In this document: piece after piece, positions 37,071 to 46,405 of the stretch
How positions within the stretch are numbered: position 1 is the first letter of the stretch
Layout: every line of letters begins with the position of its first letter
Assembly: GCF_032397745.1 (NCBI RefSeq)
Contig: NZ_CP135921.1
Coordinates: forward strand, 5,196,501-5,260,500
Source of the DNA: Bradyrhizobium prioriisuperbiae
GTDB lineage: Bacteria; Pseudomonadota; Alphaproteobacteria; Rhizobiales; Xanthobacteraceae
Length of the DNA stretch: 64,000 nucleotides
Direction of reading: 5' to 3'
Notes under the pieces: generated by a model
Told to the model about the DNA's origin: nothing
Databases searched by the model: none
What the model saw: only the letters and a program-made list of their open reading frames with translations
Made by a program: the position numbers and the translations under genes

Positions 37071-38228
37071 ATGAGCGAGATGCACCCCGCCGCAGCGACA
37101 GACGTGCCTGATGCCGACATCGTCAATCGGCTGAAGCGCCGCATTGTCGAGCACTGCCTGCCGCTGTGGTCCACGGAAGGCTGGGATGATGTCGCCGGTG
37201 GTTTTGTCGACCGTCTCGATAGCGATGGCCGCGCCGATCGCGTGGCCCCGCGGCGCGTGTTCGTGCAGGCGCGGCAGATCTATTGCTACGCCAAGGCCGC
37301 GCAGATGGGCTGGTATGCGGACGGCCGCGCGATCGCGTTGAGGGGGCTGGAGCATCTGCTGGCCAAAGCGAAGGCGCCCGACGGCCGGCCGGGCTTCGTG
37401 CATCGGCTGATGCCCGATGGCGGCGTGCTGGATCCGCGCCGCGATACCTACGACCATGCCTTTGTGCTGCTGGCACTGGCGACGGTCTATGCTCTTGACC
37501 GCGATGCGCAGGTGCGGTCCGAGATCGACAGCCTGCTTGCTTATATCGACACTGATTTGCGCTCGCCGAACGGCGGTTTCCGCGAGGGATCGCCGCCGTC
37601 GCTGCCCCTGCGGCAGAATCCGCAGATGCACCTGTTCGAGGCGATGATCGCGGCGTTCGATGCGACGCACGACATGGCGTTTCAGCAGCGCGCCGGGGAA
37701 TTTTTCGCGCTCTTTCTGGCCAATCTCTATGACAAGCAGGCGCGTGTGCTCGGCGAATATTTTGAAGAGGACTGGTCGAAGATTTCGCCCGTCAGCGTCG
37801 AGCCCGGGCACCAGGCGGAGTGGGTCTGGCTGCTGAAGGGCTTTGAGCGGATCACGGGCTGTCCGACCGGGCGGTATCGCGACGAACTGCTGGCGTCCGC
37901 GCTGCGTTACCGTGATGAAGCGACCGGCTGCCTGGTGGATGAGGGCGACGTCGAGGGCCGCATCCGGCGTCCGACCAGACGGCTGTGGCCGCAGACCGAG
38001 ATTGCAAAGGCGTGGATTGCGCAGGCGGAAGCGGGCGAGACGGGCGCGGCCGACAAGGCGCTGACGTCGCTTTCGCTGCTCGAACGGCATTATCTCAGCC
38101 ATCCCGTTGCGGGTGGCTGGTACGATCAGTTCGACCGCGACGGTAAATCGCTGGTCGCCACCATTCCTGCGTCTTCGTTTTATCATGTTCTCTGCGCTGT
38201 CACGGAAGCGGAACAGGTGCTCGTGTGA
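37071..38228 (+). CDS. AGE-family epimerase/isomerase
   Basis: A 385-aa (alpha/alpha)6-barrel protein of the N-acylglucosamine 2-epimerase / mannose-6-phosphate isomerase-like family, with V-F-V-Q-A-R-Q-I-Y-C-Y, D-H-A-F-V-L-L-A-L, E-P-G-H-Q-A-E-W-V-W-L and R-L-W-P-Q-T-E. The catalytic His pairs of the family (D-H-A and G-H-Q) are present. It likely interconverts a sugar (mannose/fructose/glucose type). Divergent from the PaaK-like gene by 92 bases. Confidence 0.88.
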   Translation: MSEMHPAAATDVPDADIVNRLKRRIVEHCLPLWSTEGWDDVAGGFVDRLDSDGRADRVAPRRVFVQARQIYCYAKAAQMGWYADGRAIALRGLEHLLAKAKAPDGRPGFVHRLMPDGGVLDPRRDTYDHAFVLLALATVYALDRDAQVRSEIDSLLAYIDTDLRSPNGGFREGSPPSLPLRQNPQMHLFEAMIAAFDATHDMAFQQRAGEFFALFLANLYDKQARVLGEYFEEDWSKISPVSVEPGHQAEWVWLLKGFERITGCPTGRYRDELLASALRYRDEATGCLVDEGDVEGRIRRPTRRLWPQTEIAKAWIAQAEAGETGAADKALTSLSLLERHYLSHPVAGGWYDQFDRDGKSLVATIPASSFYHVLCAVTEAEQVLV

Positions 38229-38243
38229 GACACCCCGCGGCGT

Positions 38244-39086
38244 TCACAGCCACCGCTTCCGCCGCTTGAAGCTCTTCAGGTTCTTGAAGCTCTTGCGCTG
38301 GTCGCCGGCGCCGCCGAGATAGAACTCCTTGACGTCTTCGTTGTCGCGCAATTCGTCGGCGGTGCCGTCGAGCACCACCTTGCCCTGTTCCATGATGTAG
38401 CCATGGCTGGCGACCGACAGCGCGGCGCGGGCATTCTGCTCGACCAGCAGAATGGTGACGCCGAGGTCGCGGTTGATCTGGCGGATGATGCCGAACACTT
38501 CCTTGACCAGCAGCGGGGACAAGCCCATCGAGGGCTCGTCCATCAGGATCATCTTGGGCCGGGCCATCATGGCGCGGCCGATCGCCAGCATCTGCTGCTC
38601 GCCGCCGGAGAGATAACCGGCGAGGCCGGTGCGCTCTTTCAGGCGCGGGAAATAATTGAAGACCATCTCGATATCGGCCTCGACGCCGCCGTCGTTGCGG
38701 GTGAAGGCACCGAGCCGCAGGTTTTCCAGCGAGGTCATGTCGGCGATGATGCGGCGGCCTTCCATCACCTGGAAGATGCCGCGGCGCACGATCTTGTCCG
38801 GGTCGATGCCGTTGATCCGCTTGCCGTCGAACATGATGTCGCCGCGGGTGACTTCGCCGTCCTCGGTCTTCAGCAGGCCCGAGATCGCCTTCAGCGTGGT
38901 CGACTTGCCGGCGCCGTTGGCGCCCAGCAGCGCGACGATGGCGCCCTTCGGCACATCGAGGCTCAGGCCGCGCAGCACCAGGATGACGTCATCATACACC
39001 ACCTCGATATTCTTCACCGACAACAGCGGTGCGGTGACCGCGGCGGGTGTCGGTCCGAGAGACGGCTGTGCGGGGCCTTGCAGCAT
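38244..39086 (-). CDS. HAAT-type ABC transporter ATPase, LivF-like (transporter 2)
   Basis: 280 aa with a 20-residue N-terminal extension. Walker A G-A-N-G-A-G-K-S-T, signature L-S-G-G-E-Q-Q, Walker B M-I-L-M-D-E-P and switch L-V-E-Q-N. A basic tail (K-S-F-K-N-L-K-S-F-K-R-R-K-R) closes it. ATG at 39086 preferred (GAGG upstream) over the open TTG four codons earlier. Last gene of the transporter 2 operon. Confidence 0.93.
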   Translation of the reverse strand: MLQGPAQPSLGPTPAAVTAPLLSVKNIEVVYDDVILVLRGLSLDVPKGAIVALLGANGAGKSTTLKAISGLLKTEDGEVTRGDIMFDGKRINGIDPDKIVRRGIFQVMEGRRIIADMTSLENLRLGAFTRNDGGVEADIEMVFNYFPRLKERTGLAGYLSGGEQQMLAIGRAMMARPKMILMDEPSMGLSPLLVKEVFGIIRQINRDLGVTILLVEQNARAALSVASHGYIMEQGKVVLDGTADELRDNEDVKEFYLGGAGDQRKSFKNLKSFKRRKRWL

Positions 39087-39107
39087 CACGATCCTCAATA
39101 TTGGAAG

Positions 39108-39136
39108 GCGCCGCCCCGCAAGGAGCGAGGCGGCGT
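39108..39136 (-). terminator. Hairpin between binding protein and LivF genes of transporter 2
   Basis: Arms GCGCCGCC and GGCGGCGT pair with a loop of about 13 bases. There is no strong T-run, so it is more likely an mRNA-stabilising or attenuating hairpin than a full terminator. Confidence 0.45.
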
Positions 39137-39145
39137 CTTGTCAAC

Positions 39146-40447
39146 TTACCAGCCGAGCCAGTCGTTCTTGCGCGGCAGTTCGACAGTCCTGACCTTATCG
39201 AGCTTGATGGTGCCTTTGCCCATCAGGTCGTTGAGGTCGCCGTCCGTCGCACCCGACACCTTGGAGCGATAGAGATCGACGGTCATGGTGCCGCGATGGT
39301 CCTTGTCGGTCCAGTTGGACTTGTTGCAGACGCCTTCCAGGCCCGTCGGCACCCAATCCTTCTTCTGGTAGAAGCCCTTCTTGACGTTCTCGCCGGTGGC
39401 GCCGCCGTTCTTCACCGCCCAGGCGATGGCTTCCTGCATGTAGAGCGCGGTGCAGACCCCGGCGACATAGTGCACCGGACGATAGATCTTGCCGGTCGGA
39501 TCCGAGATCTTGGAAATCTCCATCACCGTCTTCATGCCTGGAGCATTGCCGCCCCATGCCACCGCAGTGCGCAGCGGGAAGATCACGCCGTCGGCGGCGT
39601 CGCCTGCGGCCTTTGCTGCGTTCTCGTCCATGCCCCAGACGTTGCTGAGGAACTGCACCTCGACGCCGGCCGACTTGCAGGCCTTCATCACCGAGATGTT
39701 GGAGGCCGCGGTGTTGCCGAGATAGGCATAGTTGGCGCCGGAGCTCTTCAAGCTCAGGCACTGGGCGCTGTAGTCGCCGGGCGTCAGGGCGAATACCAGC
39801 GGCGGCAGCACGTCGAAGCCGAGCTCCTTGGCCATCGCTTCACCGGCTTCCTTCGGCGCGTTCGGGTAGGGGTGGTTGGCGCCCATGTGCACGAACTTCG
39901 GCTTGCCGGATTTGCCCTTGGCTTTCCAGTCATCCGCCGCCCAGCTCAGTTCGGCGCGCAGGGCGTCCGAATAGGTCGGGCCGTAGAAGAAGTTGTAGGG
40001 CGCGGGCTTGGCCTTGCCGCTGGCGCCGGTCGGGTCCGACAGCGCCGCCGCGTAGGAGCCGGAGATATCCGGAATCTGGTCCTGCGCCAGGAAGCCGGTC
40101 AGCGCTTCGGTGTCGGCGGTGCCCCAGCCCATGATGGCGGCAACCTTGTCGCTGCCCGACCACTTCTTGTACTGCGCGATCGCGCGCGGCACCTGATAGC
40201 CATAGTCCACGGTATCGACGTCGAACTTGGTACCACCGACGCCGCCGTTCTTGTTGACCCAGGCATAAGCGTCGGCGACGCCCTGGCCGAACGGCGTGCC
40301 GACGTCGGAGGTGCCGCCGGAATAGTCGGCGAGGTGTCCGATCTTGATCGGCGACCGGGCGCGGGCGCCGCCAGCAAGCAGAACGCTGCCGCTGCTGGCA
40401 AGCAGCACGGCGATCGCAGCCGAGCCGAGATAAGTCTTGATGGTCAT
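39146..40447 (-). CDS. HAAT-type ABC transporter substrate-binding protein (transporter 2)
   Basis: 433 aa, signal peptide to about A-R-A-R-S (residue 31), mature start P-I-K-I-G-H-L-A-D-Y-S-G. GGAGG ribosome site. It belongs to the longer Peripla_BP_6 type seen for hydrophobic or aromatic acids. Placed after the permeases and before the second ATPase, unlike transporters 1, 3 and 4, where it is first. Confidence 0.92.
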   Translation of the reverse strand: MTIKTYLGSAAIAVLLASSGSVLLAGGARARSPIKIGHLADYSGGTSDVGTPFGQGVADAYAWVNKNGGVGGTKFDVDTVDYGYQVPRAIAQYKKWSGSDKVAAIMGWGTADTEALTGFLAQDQIPDISGSYAAALSDPTGASGKAKPAPYNFFYGPTYSDALRAELSWAADDWKAKGKSGKPKFVHMGANHPYPNAPKEAGEAMAKELGFDVLPPLVFALTPGDYSAQCLSLKSSGANYAYLGNTAASNISVMKACKSAGVEVQFLSNVWGMDENAAKAAGDAADGVIFPLRTAVAWGGNAPGMKTVMEISKISDPTGKIYRPVHYVAGVCTALYMQEAIAWAVKNGGATGENVKKGFYQKKDWVPTGLEGVCNKSNWTDKDHRGTMTVDLYRSKVSGATDGDLNDLMGKGTIKLDKVRTVELPRKNDWLGW

Positions 40448-40480
40448 GAACGTATCCTCCGTTTTTATATTGTCAGTCTT

Positions 40481-41554
40481 CTAGTGCGAGAATGGATAGA
40501 GCTTCCAGTAAGCCTTGATCTGCCGCCAGCGGTGCGCGAGCCCGTCGGGTTCGAAGATCAGAAACAGGATGATGATGCCGCCGATGGCGATCTCGCGCAG
40601 AAAAGTCAGGTTGTTGTTGAGCTGCAGCGCCTGATCGATGGCGCTGCCCTTCAGCCCGGCGCTCAGCCACTGCATCGTCTCCGGCAGGATCACCACAAAA
40701 GCCGTGCCCATCAGCGTGCCCATGATCGATCCGGTGCCGCCGATGATCACCATGGCGAGGAAGATGATCGAGCGGTCGATGCCGAAGCCTTCGTTCGACA
40801 CCACCAGCTGGTAGTGCGCATAGAGCGCGCCGCCGACGCCGGCGAAGAACGCAGCCAGGCCAAACGACAGGGTGCGGTATTTGGTGAGGTTGATCCCCAT
40901 GATCTCGGCAGAGAGATAATGGTCGCGTACCGCCACCAGTGCGCGGCCGTCGCGGGTGCGCATCAAATTGGTGACCAGCACGAAGCAAACGATCACATAG
41001 GCCAGCACCACGTAGAAAAATTGCCGGTCGTTGCGCGCGACATAACCGAAGATCGAGAACGGCTCAGCCATCGCCGGCACGGTGCCGCCGGTGAACCAGT
41101 CGGCGCGAGCGAAGAAGTCGAGCAGGATGTATTGCGCCGCCAGCGTCGCGATCGCGAGATAGAGGCCTTTCAGGCGGGCTGCGGGCAGCCCGAAGACCAG
41201 CCCGACCAGGGCGGTGACGGCCCCGGACAGCGGGATCGAGAAGAACACCGGCACCGACAGCTTGCTGGAGAGATAGGCCGAGGTGAAGGCGCCGAGCAGG
41301 AAGAACGCGGCATGGCCGATCGAGATCTGGCCGGTGAAGCCCACCAGGATATTGAGGCCGAGCGCGGCGATACCGAACATGCCGATCTGGATCAGGAGCG
41401 CCACCCAGTAGTCGCTGATGAACCAGGGTGCGATGCAGATCAGCACGATGCCGAGCAGCAACGCGTTGCGACTGGCGGTCGTCGGGAAGATCGTGGTGTC
41501 GACGGCATACGAGGTGCGGAAGTCGCCGGCGGGGAGAATGGATTGTCCTGCCAT
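40481..41554 (-). CDS. HAAT-type ABC transporter permease, LivM-like (transporter 2)
   Basis: A 357-aa membrane protein with G-L-N-I-L-V-G-F-T-G-Q-I-S-I-G-H-A-A-F and the G-G-T-G-S-I-M-G-T loop near 270. Start 41554 chosen; upstream frame runs through the LivH-like gene and is not coding. Two bases separate it from LivH. Confidence 0.93.
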   Translation of the reverse strand: MAGQSILPAGDFRTSYAVDTTIFPTTASRNALLLGIVLICIAPWFISDYWVALLIQIGMFGIAALGLNILVGFTGQISIGHAAFFLLGAFTSAYLSSKLSVPVFFSIPLSGAVTALVGLVFGLPAARLKGLYLAIATLAAQYILLDFFARADWFTGGTVPAMAEPFSIFGYVARNDRQFFYVVLAYVIVCFVLVTNLMRTRDGRALVAVRDHYLSAEIMGINLTKYRTLSFGLAAFFAGVGGALYAHYQLVVSNEGFGIDRSIIFLAMVIIGGTGSIMGTLMGTAFVVILPETMQWLSAGLKGSAIDQALQLNNNLTFLREIAIGGIIILFLIFEPDGLAHRWRQIKAYWKLYPFSH

Positions 41555-41556
41555 GA

Positions 41557-42450
41557 TCAGATCCGCTCGATGTCTTTGGTGCCGAACAGGCCGTACGGCT
41601 TGATCATCAGGATGATGATCAGCACGTAGAACGGCGCTACTTCGAACAGGTTGCCCCAGTGCAGATATTCGCCGTCGATGAACTGGGCGAAGTTTTCCAA
41701 CAGGCCGATGATGATGCCGCCGATCACCGAGCCGACGATGCTGTCGAGCCCGCCGAGGATCACGGCCGGAAACACCTTGATGCCGTAGGCGGAGAGGCCC
41801 GACGACACGCCGTTGACCACCGCGACCACGATTCCCGCCACCGCGGACACCGTTGCCGAGATCGCCCAGGCCATGGCGAACACGCTTTTCACCGAAATGC
41901 CGAGGGACTGCGCCACCTGCTGGTTGAATGCGGTGGCCCGCATCGCCAGACCATATTTGGAGGCACGGAAGAACCAGGCCATGCCGGCCATCATGGCGAC
42001 CGAGACCACCAGGCTGAGCACATAGACGGTCTGCAGTTGCAGGCCAAGGAAGCTGACGGTCTCGCTGCGGAAGATCCGCGGGAACGGCTGCGGGTTGACG
42101 CCGAATACCCATTTCATCAGCGCCTGCAGGATGGTGGACAGCGCGATGGTGACCATAATGACAGAGATGATCGGCTCGCCGATCATCGGGCGCAGGATCA
42201 CGAGCTGCACTGCGATGCCGAACACAAACATGAACACCAGCGTGATCGGCATGCCGAACCAGAACGGGATCTGGTATTTGGTGAGCAGTGCCCAGCACAC
42301 CCAGGCGCCGACCAGCAGCAGCTCGCCCTGTGCGAAGTTGACGACCTGGGTGGCCTTGTAGATCAGCACGAACGACATCGCGACCACGCCGTACAGCGTG
42401 CCGACCACGAGGCCGTTGACAAGAAGCTGGAACAGCAGGTGCATGTTCAT
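41557..42450 (-). CDS. HAAT-type ABC transporter permease, LivH-like (transporter 2)
   Basis: A 297-aa membrane protein with V-N-F-A-Q-G-E-L-L-L-V-G-A and the I-L-G-G-L-D-S-I-V-G-S loop. Follows the acyl-CoA synthetase gene after 15 bases; same transcript. Confidence 0.93.
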   Translation of the reverse strand: MNMHLLFQLLVNGLVVGTLYGVVAMSFVLIYKATQVVNFAQGELLLVGAWVCWALLTKYQIPFWFGMPITLVFMFVFGIAVQLVILRPMIGEPIISVIMVTIALSTILQALMKWVFGVNPQPFPRIFRSETVSFLGLQLQTVYVLSLVVSVAMMAGMAWFFRASKYGLAMRATAFNQQVAQSLGISVKSVFAMAWAISATVSAVAGIVVAVVNGVSSGLSAYGIKVFPAVILGGLDSIVGSVIGGIIIGLLENFAQFIDGEYLHWGNLFEVAPFYVLIIILMIKPYGLFGTKDIERI

Positions 42451-42465
42451 CGCGGGCGCATCATC

Positions 42466-44397
42466 CTATTCGGCAGCTTGCGGGATGGAACGGTTGCGCA
42501 AGAGGTCGACCACGGCGAGGGTGGTGCGGATGCGCTGGGTGGTGCCGTCCTGGAAGCGGATCACGGTGTCGATGTCGATGTCGGGCCGGTCGCCATAGAT
42601 CGCATCGATGATGTCGGCATACTTTTCGTTGATGACGCCGCGGCGGACCTTGCGGGTGCGGGTCAGTTCGCCGTCGTCGGCATCGAGCTCCTTGTAGAGC
42701 AGCAGGAATTTGGCGATGCGCTGCGCCGGCGGCAGCGTGGCGTTGACCGCCTCGACCTCCTTGCGCAGCAGCGCATAGACCTCCGGGCGCGAGGCCAGAT
42801 CCGTGTAAGTGGTGAACGAGATCCGGTTCTTTTCCGCCCACTTCGAAATGATCGAGTAGCGGATGCAAATCATGGCGGCGAGCTGGCTGCGGCCGGCGCC
42901 GAGCACCACGGTCTCCGCAATGTAGGGCGAGAACTTCAGCTTGTTCTCGATATATTGCGGCGAGAAGCGGTCGCCTTGAATGGTTTCCGCCAGGTCCTTG
43001 ATGCGGTCGATCACCACAAGCTGCTTGTCGGCGTTGAAATAACCGGCATCGCCGGACAGCATCCAGCCGTCGCGCATGTCCGCGGCCGAGCCTTCCGGGT
43101 TCTTGTAATATCCCAGATACATGTTGGGGTGACGCACCACGATTTCGCCGACGCCGTTGGGGTCCGGATTTTCGATGCGGATCTCGATGTCGTCGGCCAT
43201 CGGCACGCCGGTGGTGTCGGGATCGACATGATCCGGTTTGTGCAGGGTGTAGGCGCCGAGCAGTTCGGTCTGGCCGTACAGCGTGCGCAGCGGCACGCCC
43301 ATGGCGCGGAAGAACTTGAAGGTGTCGGGACCGAGCGCGGCGCCGCCGGTGGCGGCCGAGCGCAACCGGGTGAATCCCAGGCGGTCCCGCAGCGCGCGGA
43401 ACAGGACGGCGTCCGCCACGGCCGAGCGGCGTCCCTGCGCCAGCGCGGCGAGGCCGCTTTTCATGCCGAGTTCGTACAGGCTCTGCTTGAGCGGAGAGGC
43501 ATCCATGACGCGGGCGCGGACATCGGCGGCAATCGATTCCCAGATCCGCGGCGCGAACAGCACGAAGGTCGGCGCGATTTCGCGGAAATCGTTCATCATG
43601 GTGTCGGCCTGCTCGACGAAGTTGACCTTCATCCGGCACAGCAGGCCTTTGCCCAGCACATAGACCTGCTCCATGATCCAGGGCAGCGGCAGCACCGAGA
43701 CGTATTCGTCGTCGGGCCCCTTCGGATCGAATGCGAGATATGTCGCGCAGTGACGCAGCACGCGTCCGGGCGCCAGCATCGCGAGCTTGGGATGCGATGT
43801 GGTGCCGGAGGTGGTGCAGAGAATGGCCGCCGCATCGCCGCGGGTGGCGTCGACCAGCCGGTCATACAATCCGGGGTCTTTGGCGCCGTGTTCACGGCCG
43901 AGCGCCGCGAGCTTGTCGGCCTCGATCAGCCTGGGATCGTCGTACTTCCGCATGCCGCGCGGATCGGAATAGACGATGTGTTTCAGGTGAGGGGCGCGAT
44001 CGCCCAGGCCCAGCAGCTTGTCGACCTGCTCTTCATCCTCGGCGAACACCAGCTTGGTTTCGCCATAGTTGAGCAGATAGCCAACCTCTTCCTCGAGCGC
44101 ATCGCGGTACATGCCGAGGCTGAGGCCGCCGATGGCGTGGGTGGCGATCTCGCCTGCGACCCAGTCAGGCCGGTTGTCGCCGATGGTGCCGATGACATCG
44201 CCGGCGCCAAGGCCGAGCGCGGCCATGCCCAGGGTGAAGTCGTGGACGCGATCGTGATAGTCGTTCCAGGTGAATTCACGCCACAGCCCAAAATCCTTTT
44301 CGCGCAGCGCGATCTCGCTGCCGTGCTCCCTGGCATTGAGCCGCAGCAGCTTGGGATAGGTGTCGGCCTGGGCGACGCGTCCGGCGTAATCCATCAT
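42466..44397 (-). CDS. AMP-dependent acyl-CoA synthetase encoded within the transporter 2 operon
   Basis: A 643-aa long-chain-type acyl-CoA synthetase. P-loop T-S-G-T-T-S-H-P-K (about 195-203), A5 Y-G-Q-T-E-L, and W-M-L-S-G-D-A-G-Y-F with D-R-I-K-D-L. It overlaps the LivG stop by ATGA and precedes LivH by 15 bases. Its place in the operon suggests it traps the imported acid as a CoA thioester. The acid could be fatty, aromatic or terpenoid. Paired ligase-transporter operons are known in Bradyrhizobium relatives. Confidence 0.9.
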   Translation of the reverse strand: MMDYAGRVAQADTYPKLLRLNAREHGSEIALREKDFGLWREFTWNDYHDRVHDFTLGMAALGLGAGDVIGTIGDNRPDWVAGEIATHAIGGLSLGMYRDALEEEVGYLLNYGETKLVFAEDEEQVDKLLGLGDRAPHLKHIVYSDPRGMRKYDDPRLIEADKLAALGREHGAKDPGLYDRLVDATRGDAAAILCTTSGTTSHPKLAMLAPGRVLRHCATYLAFDPKGPDDEYVSVLPLPWIMEQVYVLGKGLLCRMKVNFVEQADTMMNDFREIAPTFVLFAPRIWESIAADVRARVMDASPLKQSLYELGMKSGLAALAQGRRSAVADAVLFRALRDRLGFTRLRSAATGGAALGPDTFKFFRAMGVPLRTLYGQTELLGAYTLHKPDHVDPDTTGVPMADDIEIRIENPDPNGVGEIVVRHPNMYLGYYKNPEGSAADMRDGWMLSGDAGYFNADKQLVVIDRIKDLAETIQGDRFSPQYIENKLKFSPYIAETVVLGAGRSQLAAMICIRYSIISKWAEKNRISFTTYTDLASRPEVYALLRKEVEAVNATLPPAQRIAKFLLLYKELDADDGELTRTRKVRRGVINEKYADIIDAIYGDRPDIDIDTVIRFQDGTTQRIRTTLAVVDLLRNRSIPQAAE

Positions 44398-45236
44398 GTG
44401 GTCAGCTCCGCCGGCACCGCGTCGTCGGGGCTGACCAGCAGTTCGTCTTCCTCGCCGAGATAGGCGCGCTTGACATGCGGGTCGGCGAGCACCGCTTCCG
44501 GATCGCCTTCAGCGATCTTGCGGCCGAAATCGAGCACCATCACGCGGTGGGAGATGTCCATCACCACGCCCATGTCGTGTTCGATCATCATCACCGTCAT
44601 CCCGAACTCTTCGTTCAGGTCGACGATGTAACGCGCCATGTCTTCCTTCTCTTCGAAATTCATGCCGGCCATCGGCTCGTCGAGCAGGATCAGCTGCGGC
44701 TCCAGCGCCATGGCGCGAGCCAGCTCGACGCGCTTGCGCAGGCCGTAGGACAGCGTGCCGGCGGTCGCCTTGCGTACCGACTGCAGATCGAGGAAGTCGA
44801 TGATCTCTTCCACCTTGCGGCGGTGCTCGAGCTCCTCGCGCCGCGCGCCGGTCAGCCAGTAAAGCGAGCCGGTGAGGAAGTTGTTCTTCAGCAGATGATG
44901 GCGGCCGACCATGATGTTGTCGAGCACGCTCATATGGTGGAACAGCGCGAGGTTCTGGAAGGTGCGGCCGATGCCGAGGCCGGGGCGGGCATTGGGATTG
45001 AGGCCGGTGATGTCCCGGCCACGATAGTGGAGAGTGCCTTCAGTCGGCCGATAACGTCCGGAAATGCAATTGACCATCGAGGTCTTGCCGGCACCGTTGG
45101 GGCCGATGATCGAGAACAGCTCGCCTTCGTTGACGGCAAAGCTGACATCGCTCAGCGCGCGCACGCCGCCGAAGCGCAGCGACACGTTGCGCACCTCGAG
45201 TGCCGTTTCTCCCTTGACCGGGCCGTCCTTGACCAA
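44394..45236 (-). CDS. HAAT-type ABC transporter ATPase, LivG-like (transporter 2)
   Basis: 280 aa. Walker A G-P-N-G-A-G-K-T-S, signature L-S-Y-G-L-R-K-R, Walker B L-I-L-L-D-E-P and H-loop I-E-H-D-M. The start appears to be TTG at 45236, supported by GGGGAGG five bases upstream and by the expected N-terminal length. First gene of the operon LivG, synthetase, LivH, LivM, binding protein, LivF. Confidence 0.9.
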   Translation of the reverse strand: MVKDGPVKGETALEVRNVSLRFGGVRALSDVSFAVNEGELFSIIGPNGAGKTSMVNCISGRYRPTEGTLHYRGRDITGLNPNARPGLGIGRTFQNLALFHHMSVLDNIMVGRHHLLKNNFLTGSLYWLTGARREELEHRRKVEEIIDFLDLQSVRKATAGTLSYGLRKRVELARAMALEPQLILLDEPMAGMNFEEKEDMARYIVDLNEEFGMTVMMIEHDMGVVMDISHRVMVLDFGRKIAEGDPEAVLADPHVKRAYLGEEDELLVSPDDAVPAELTT

Positions 45237-45559
45237 GCCGTCCTCCCCTTGGAGCGCATTTGCGCTTTGATCCCCGGACTATGCTGTCCGGTGTTTTTCA
45301 AAATTATACGGATCAGGTCCGCTAACCTATTCAACTTAGGGCATGATCCCGGAAATGAAAATCGGTCTCCATATCCGGACAATGCGCCGCCTGAGGCGCC
45401 AACCGGCAGTCCGCGCCCGGTGCTTGGCTCTCACGGGTGGGGCAGGTCGTTCCAGCGTTTAGGTGACACAACTTCCAAAAATTTCGGGCGTGCGCCTGTC
45501 TTGAGAAACTTTTGGCGAGCTGTTGGCACTGCACAATAGCGCAAGTGTTCTGGACGGGG
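45237..45559. other. Intergenic region carrying the transporter 2 promoter
   Basis: 323 bases. It includes a small GCGCA-TT-TGCGC palindrome near 45255. No clear promoter boxes or regulator site could be fixed, and no gene is seen. Confidence 0.4.
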
Positions 45560-46234
45560 TCATTCCCCGTAACCGGCAAGGCCCGCCAGATCGAGCACGG
45601 TGACCCCGCCGCGCTCGACGCGCAGCAGGCCCTTGGCTTCCAGAAGCTTCAGGGCTTCGTTGGTGTGCTGCCGCGACAGGCCCGCAAGCAAACCCAGCTC
45701 TTCCTGGGTGATATCAAAGTGCGTTGCGGCATTGGGACAAAGCACGGGATTGAACAGCCAGGCGATGTTGCGGGCCACCCGGCCGGGTGCGGAGAGCATG
45801 CGGTCGTATTCCACCAGCGCGATGAACTGGCTGATCCGTTCGTTGAACTGCCGGATCAGGAACCGGTTGAAGGCCGGGCTGTTTTCATACAGCCAGAAGA
45901 AGGTGGTACGATTCATCTGCGCCACGCGCGCATCGCGCAACGCCACCAGGTCGTAGCGGCGCGGCTCGTCCTTCAGCATCGAGCCCTCGCCAAGCCAACT
46001 GCCGGCCCGGCAACCGGCCAGCGAGGTGGCTTTGCCGGAACTCGACATCGTGCCCATCTTGATGACGCCCTCGACCACGCCGGTCCAGGAGTCGAGCCGG
46101 TCGCCGCGGTGGCAGATATAGTCGCCTTTGGCGAAGGTCTTTTCGACAATGCCCCGGCGCGCCTGCTCGATTTCGCTCTCATTCAGGTCGTGCGCCCAGA
46201 ATGCGATCATGCGCAGGCGCTCGGCGGAAATCAT
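45560..46234 (-). CDS. Crp/Fnr-family transcriptional regulator
   Basis: 224 aa. N-terminal cyclic-nucleotide-binding-type beta barrel (about 15-130), then a Crp-type winged helix with I-T-Q-E-E-L-G-L-L-A-G-L-S-R-Q-H-T-N-E-A-L-like recognition region. No cysteine cluster of the Fnr kind is seen. Start 46234 follows AGGGAG; a longer start at 46264 is possible. Located between two transporter operons on the same strand, it may control one of them. Confidence 0.88.
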   Translation of the reverse strand: MISAERLRMIAFWAHDLNESEIEQARRGIVEKTFAKGDYICHRGDRLDSWTGVVEGVIKMGTMSSSGKATSLAGCRAGSWLGEGSMLKDEPRRYDLVALRDARVAQMNRTTFFWLYENSPAFNRFLIRQFNERISQFIALVEYDRMLSAPGRVARNIAWLFNPVLCPNAATHFDITQEELGLLAGLSRQHTNEALKLLEAKGLLRVERGGVTVLDLAGLAGYGE

Positions 46235-46405
46235 GGGCTTCGGTCGCTCCCTGGCTCGCGGCATCGGCCTTTGAGCCGAACGGCGGCGATCAACCGCTTT
46301 GGGGCAGTGTCGCAGGCCCAATCATACTTGGGAATGCGGATCAGTGCACAACCGATCTGACTGTTTTCCAGTCTTGAGGCTTGCGTTGGGTGGCTGGCGT
46401 TCCGC

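Noticed and set aside
39047..44463. Very long plus-strand open frames (860 and 934 codons)
   Set aside because: Both mirror the transporter 2 genes; composition is rich in Arg/His/Gln/Asp without fold motifs, typical of antisense shadows.
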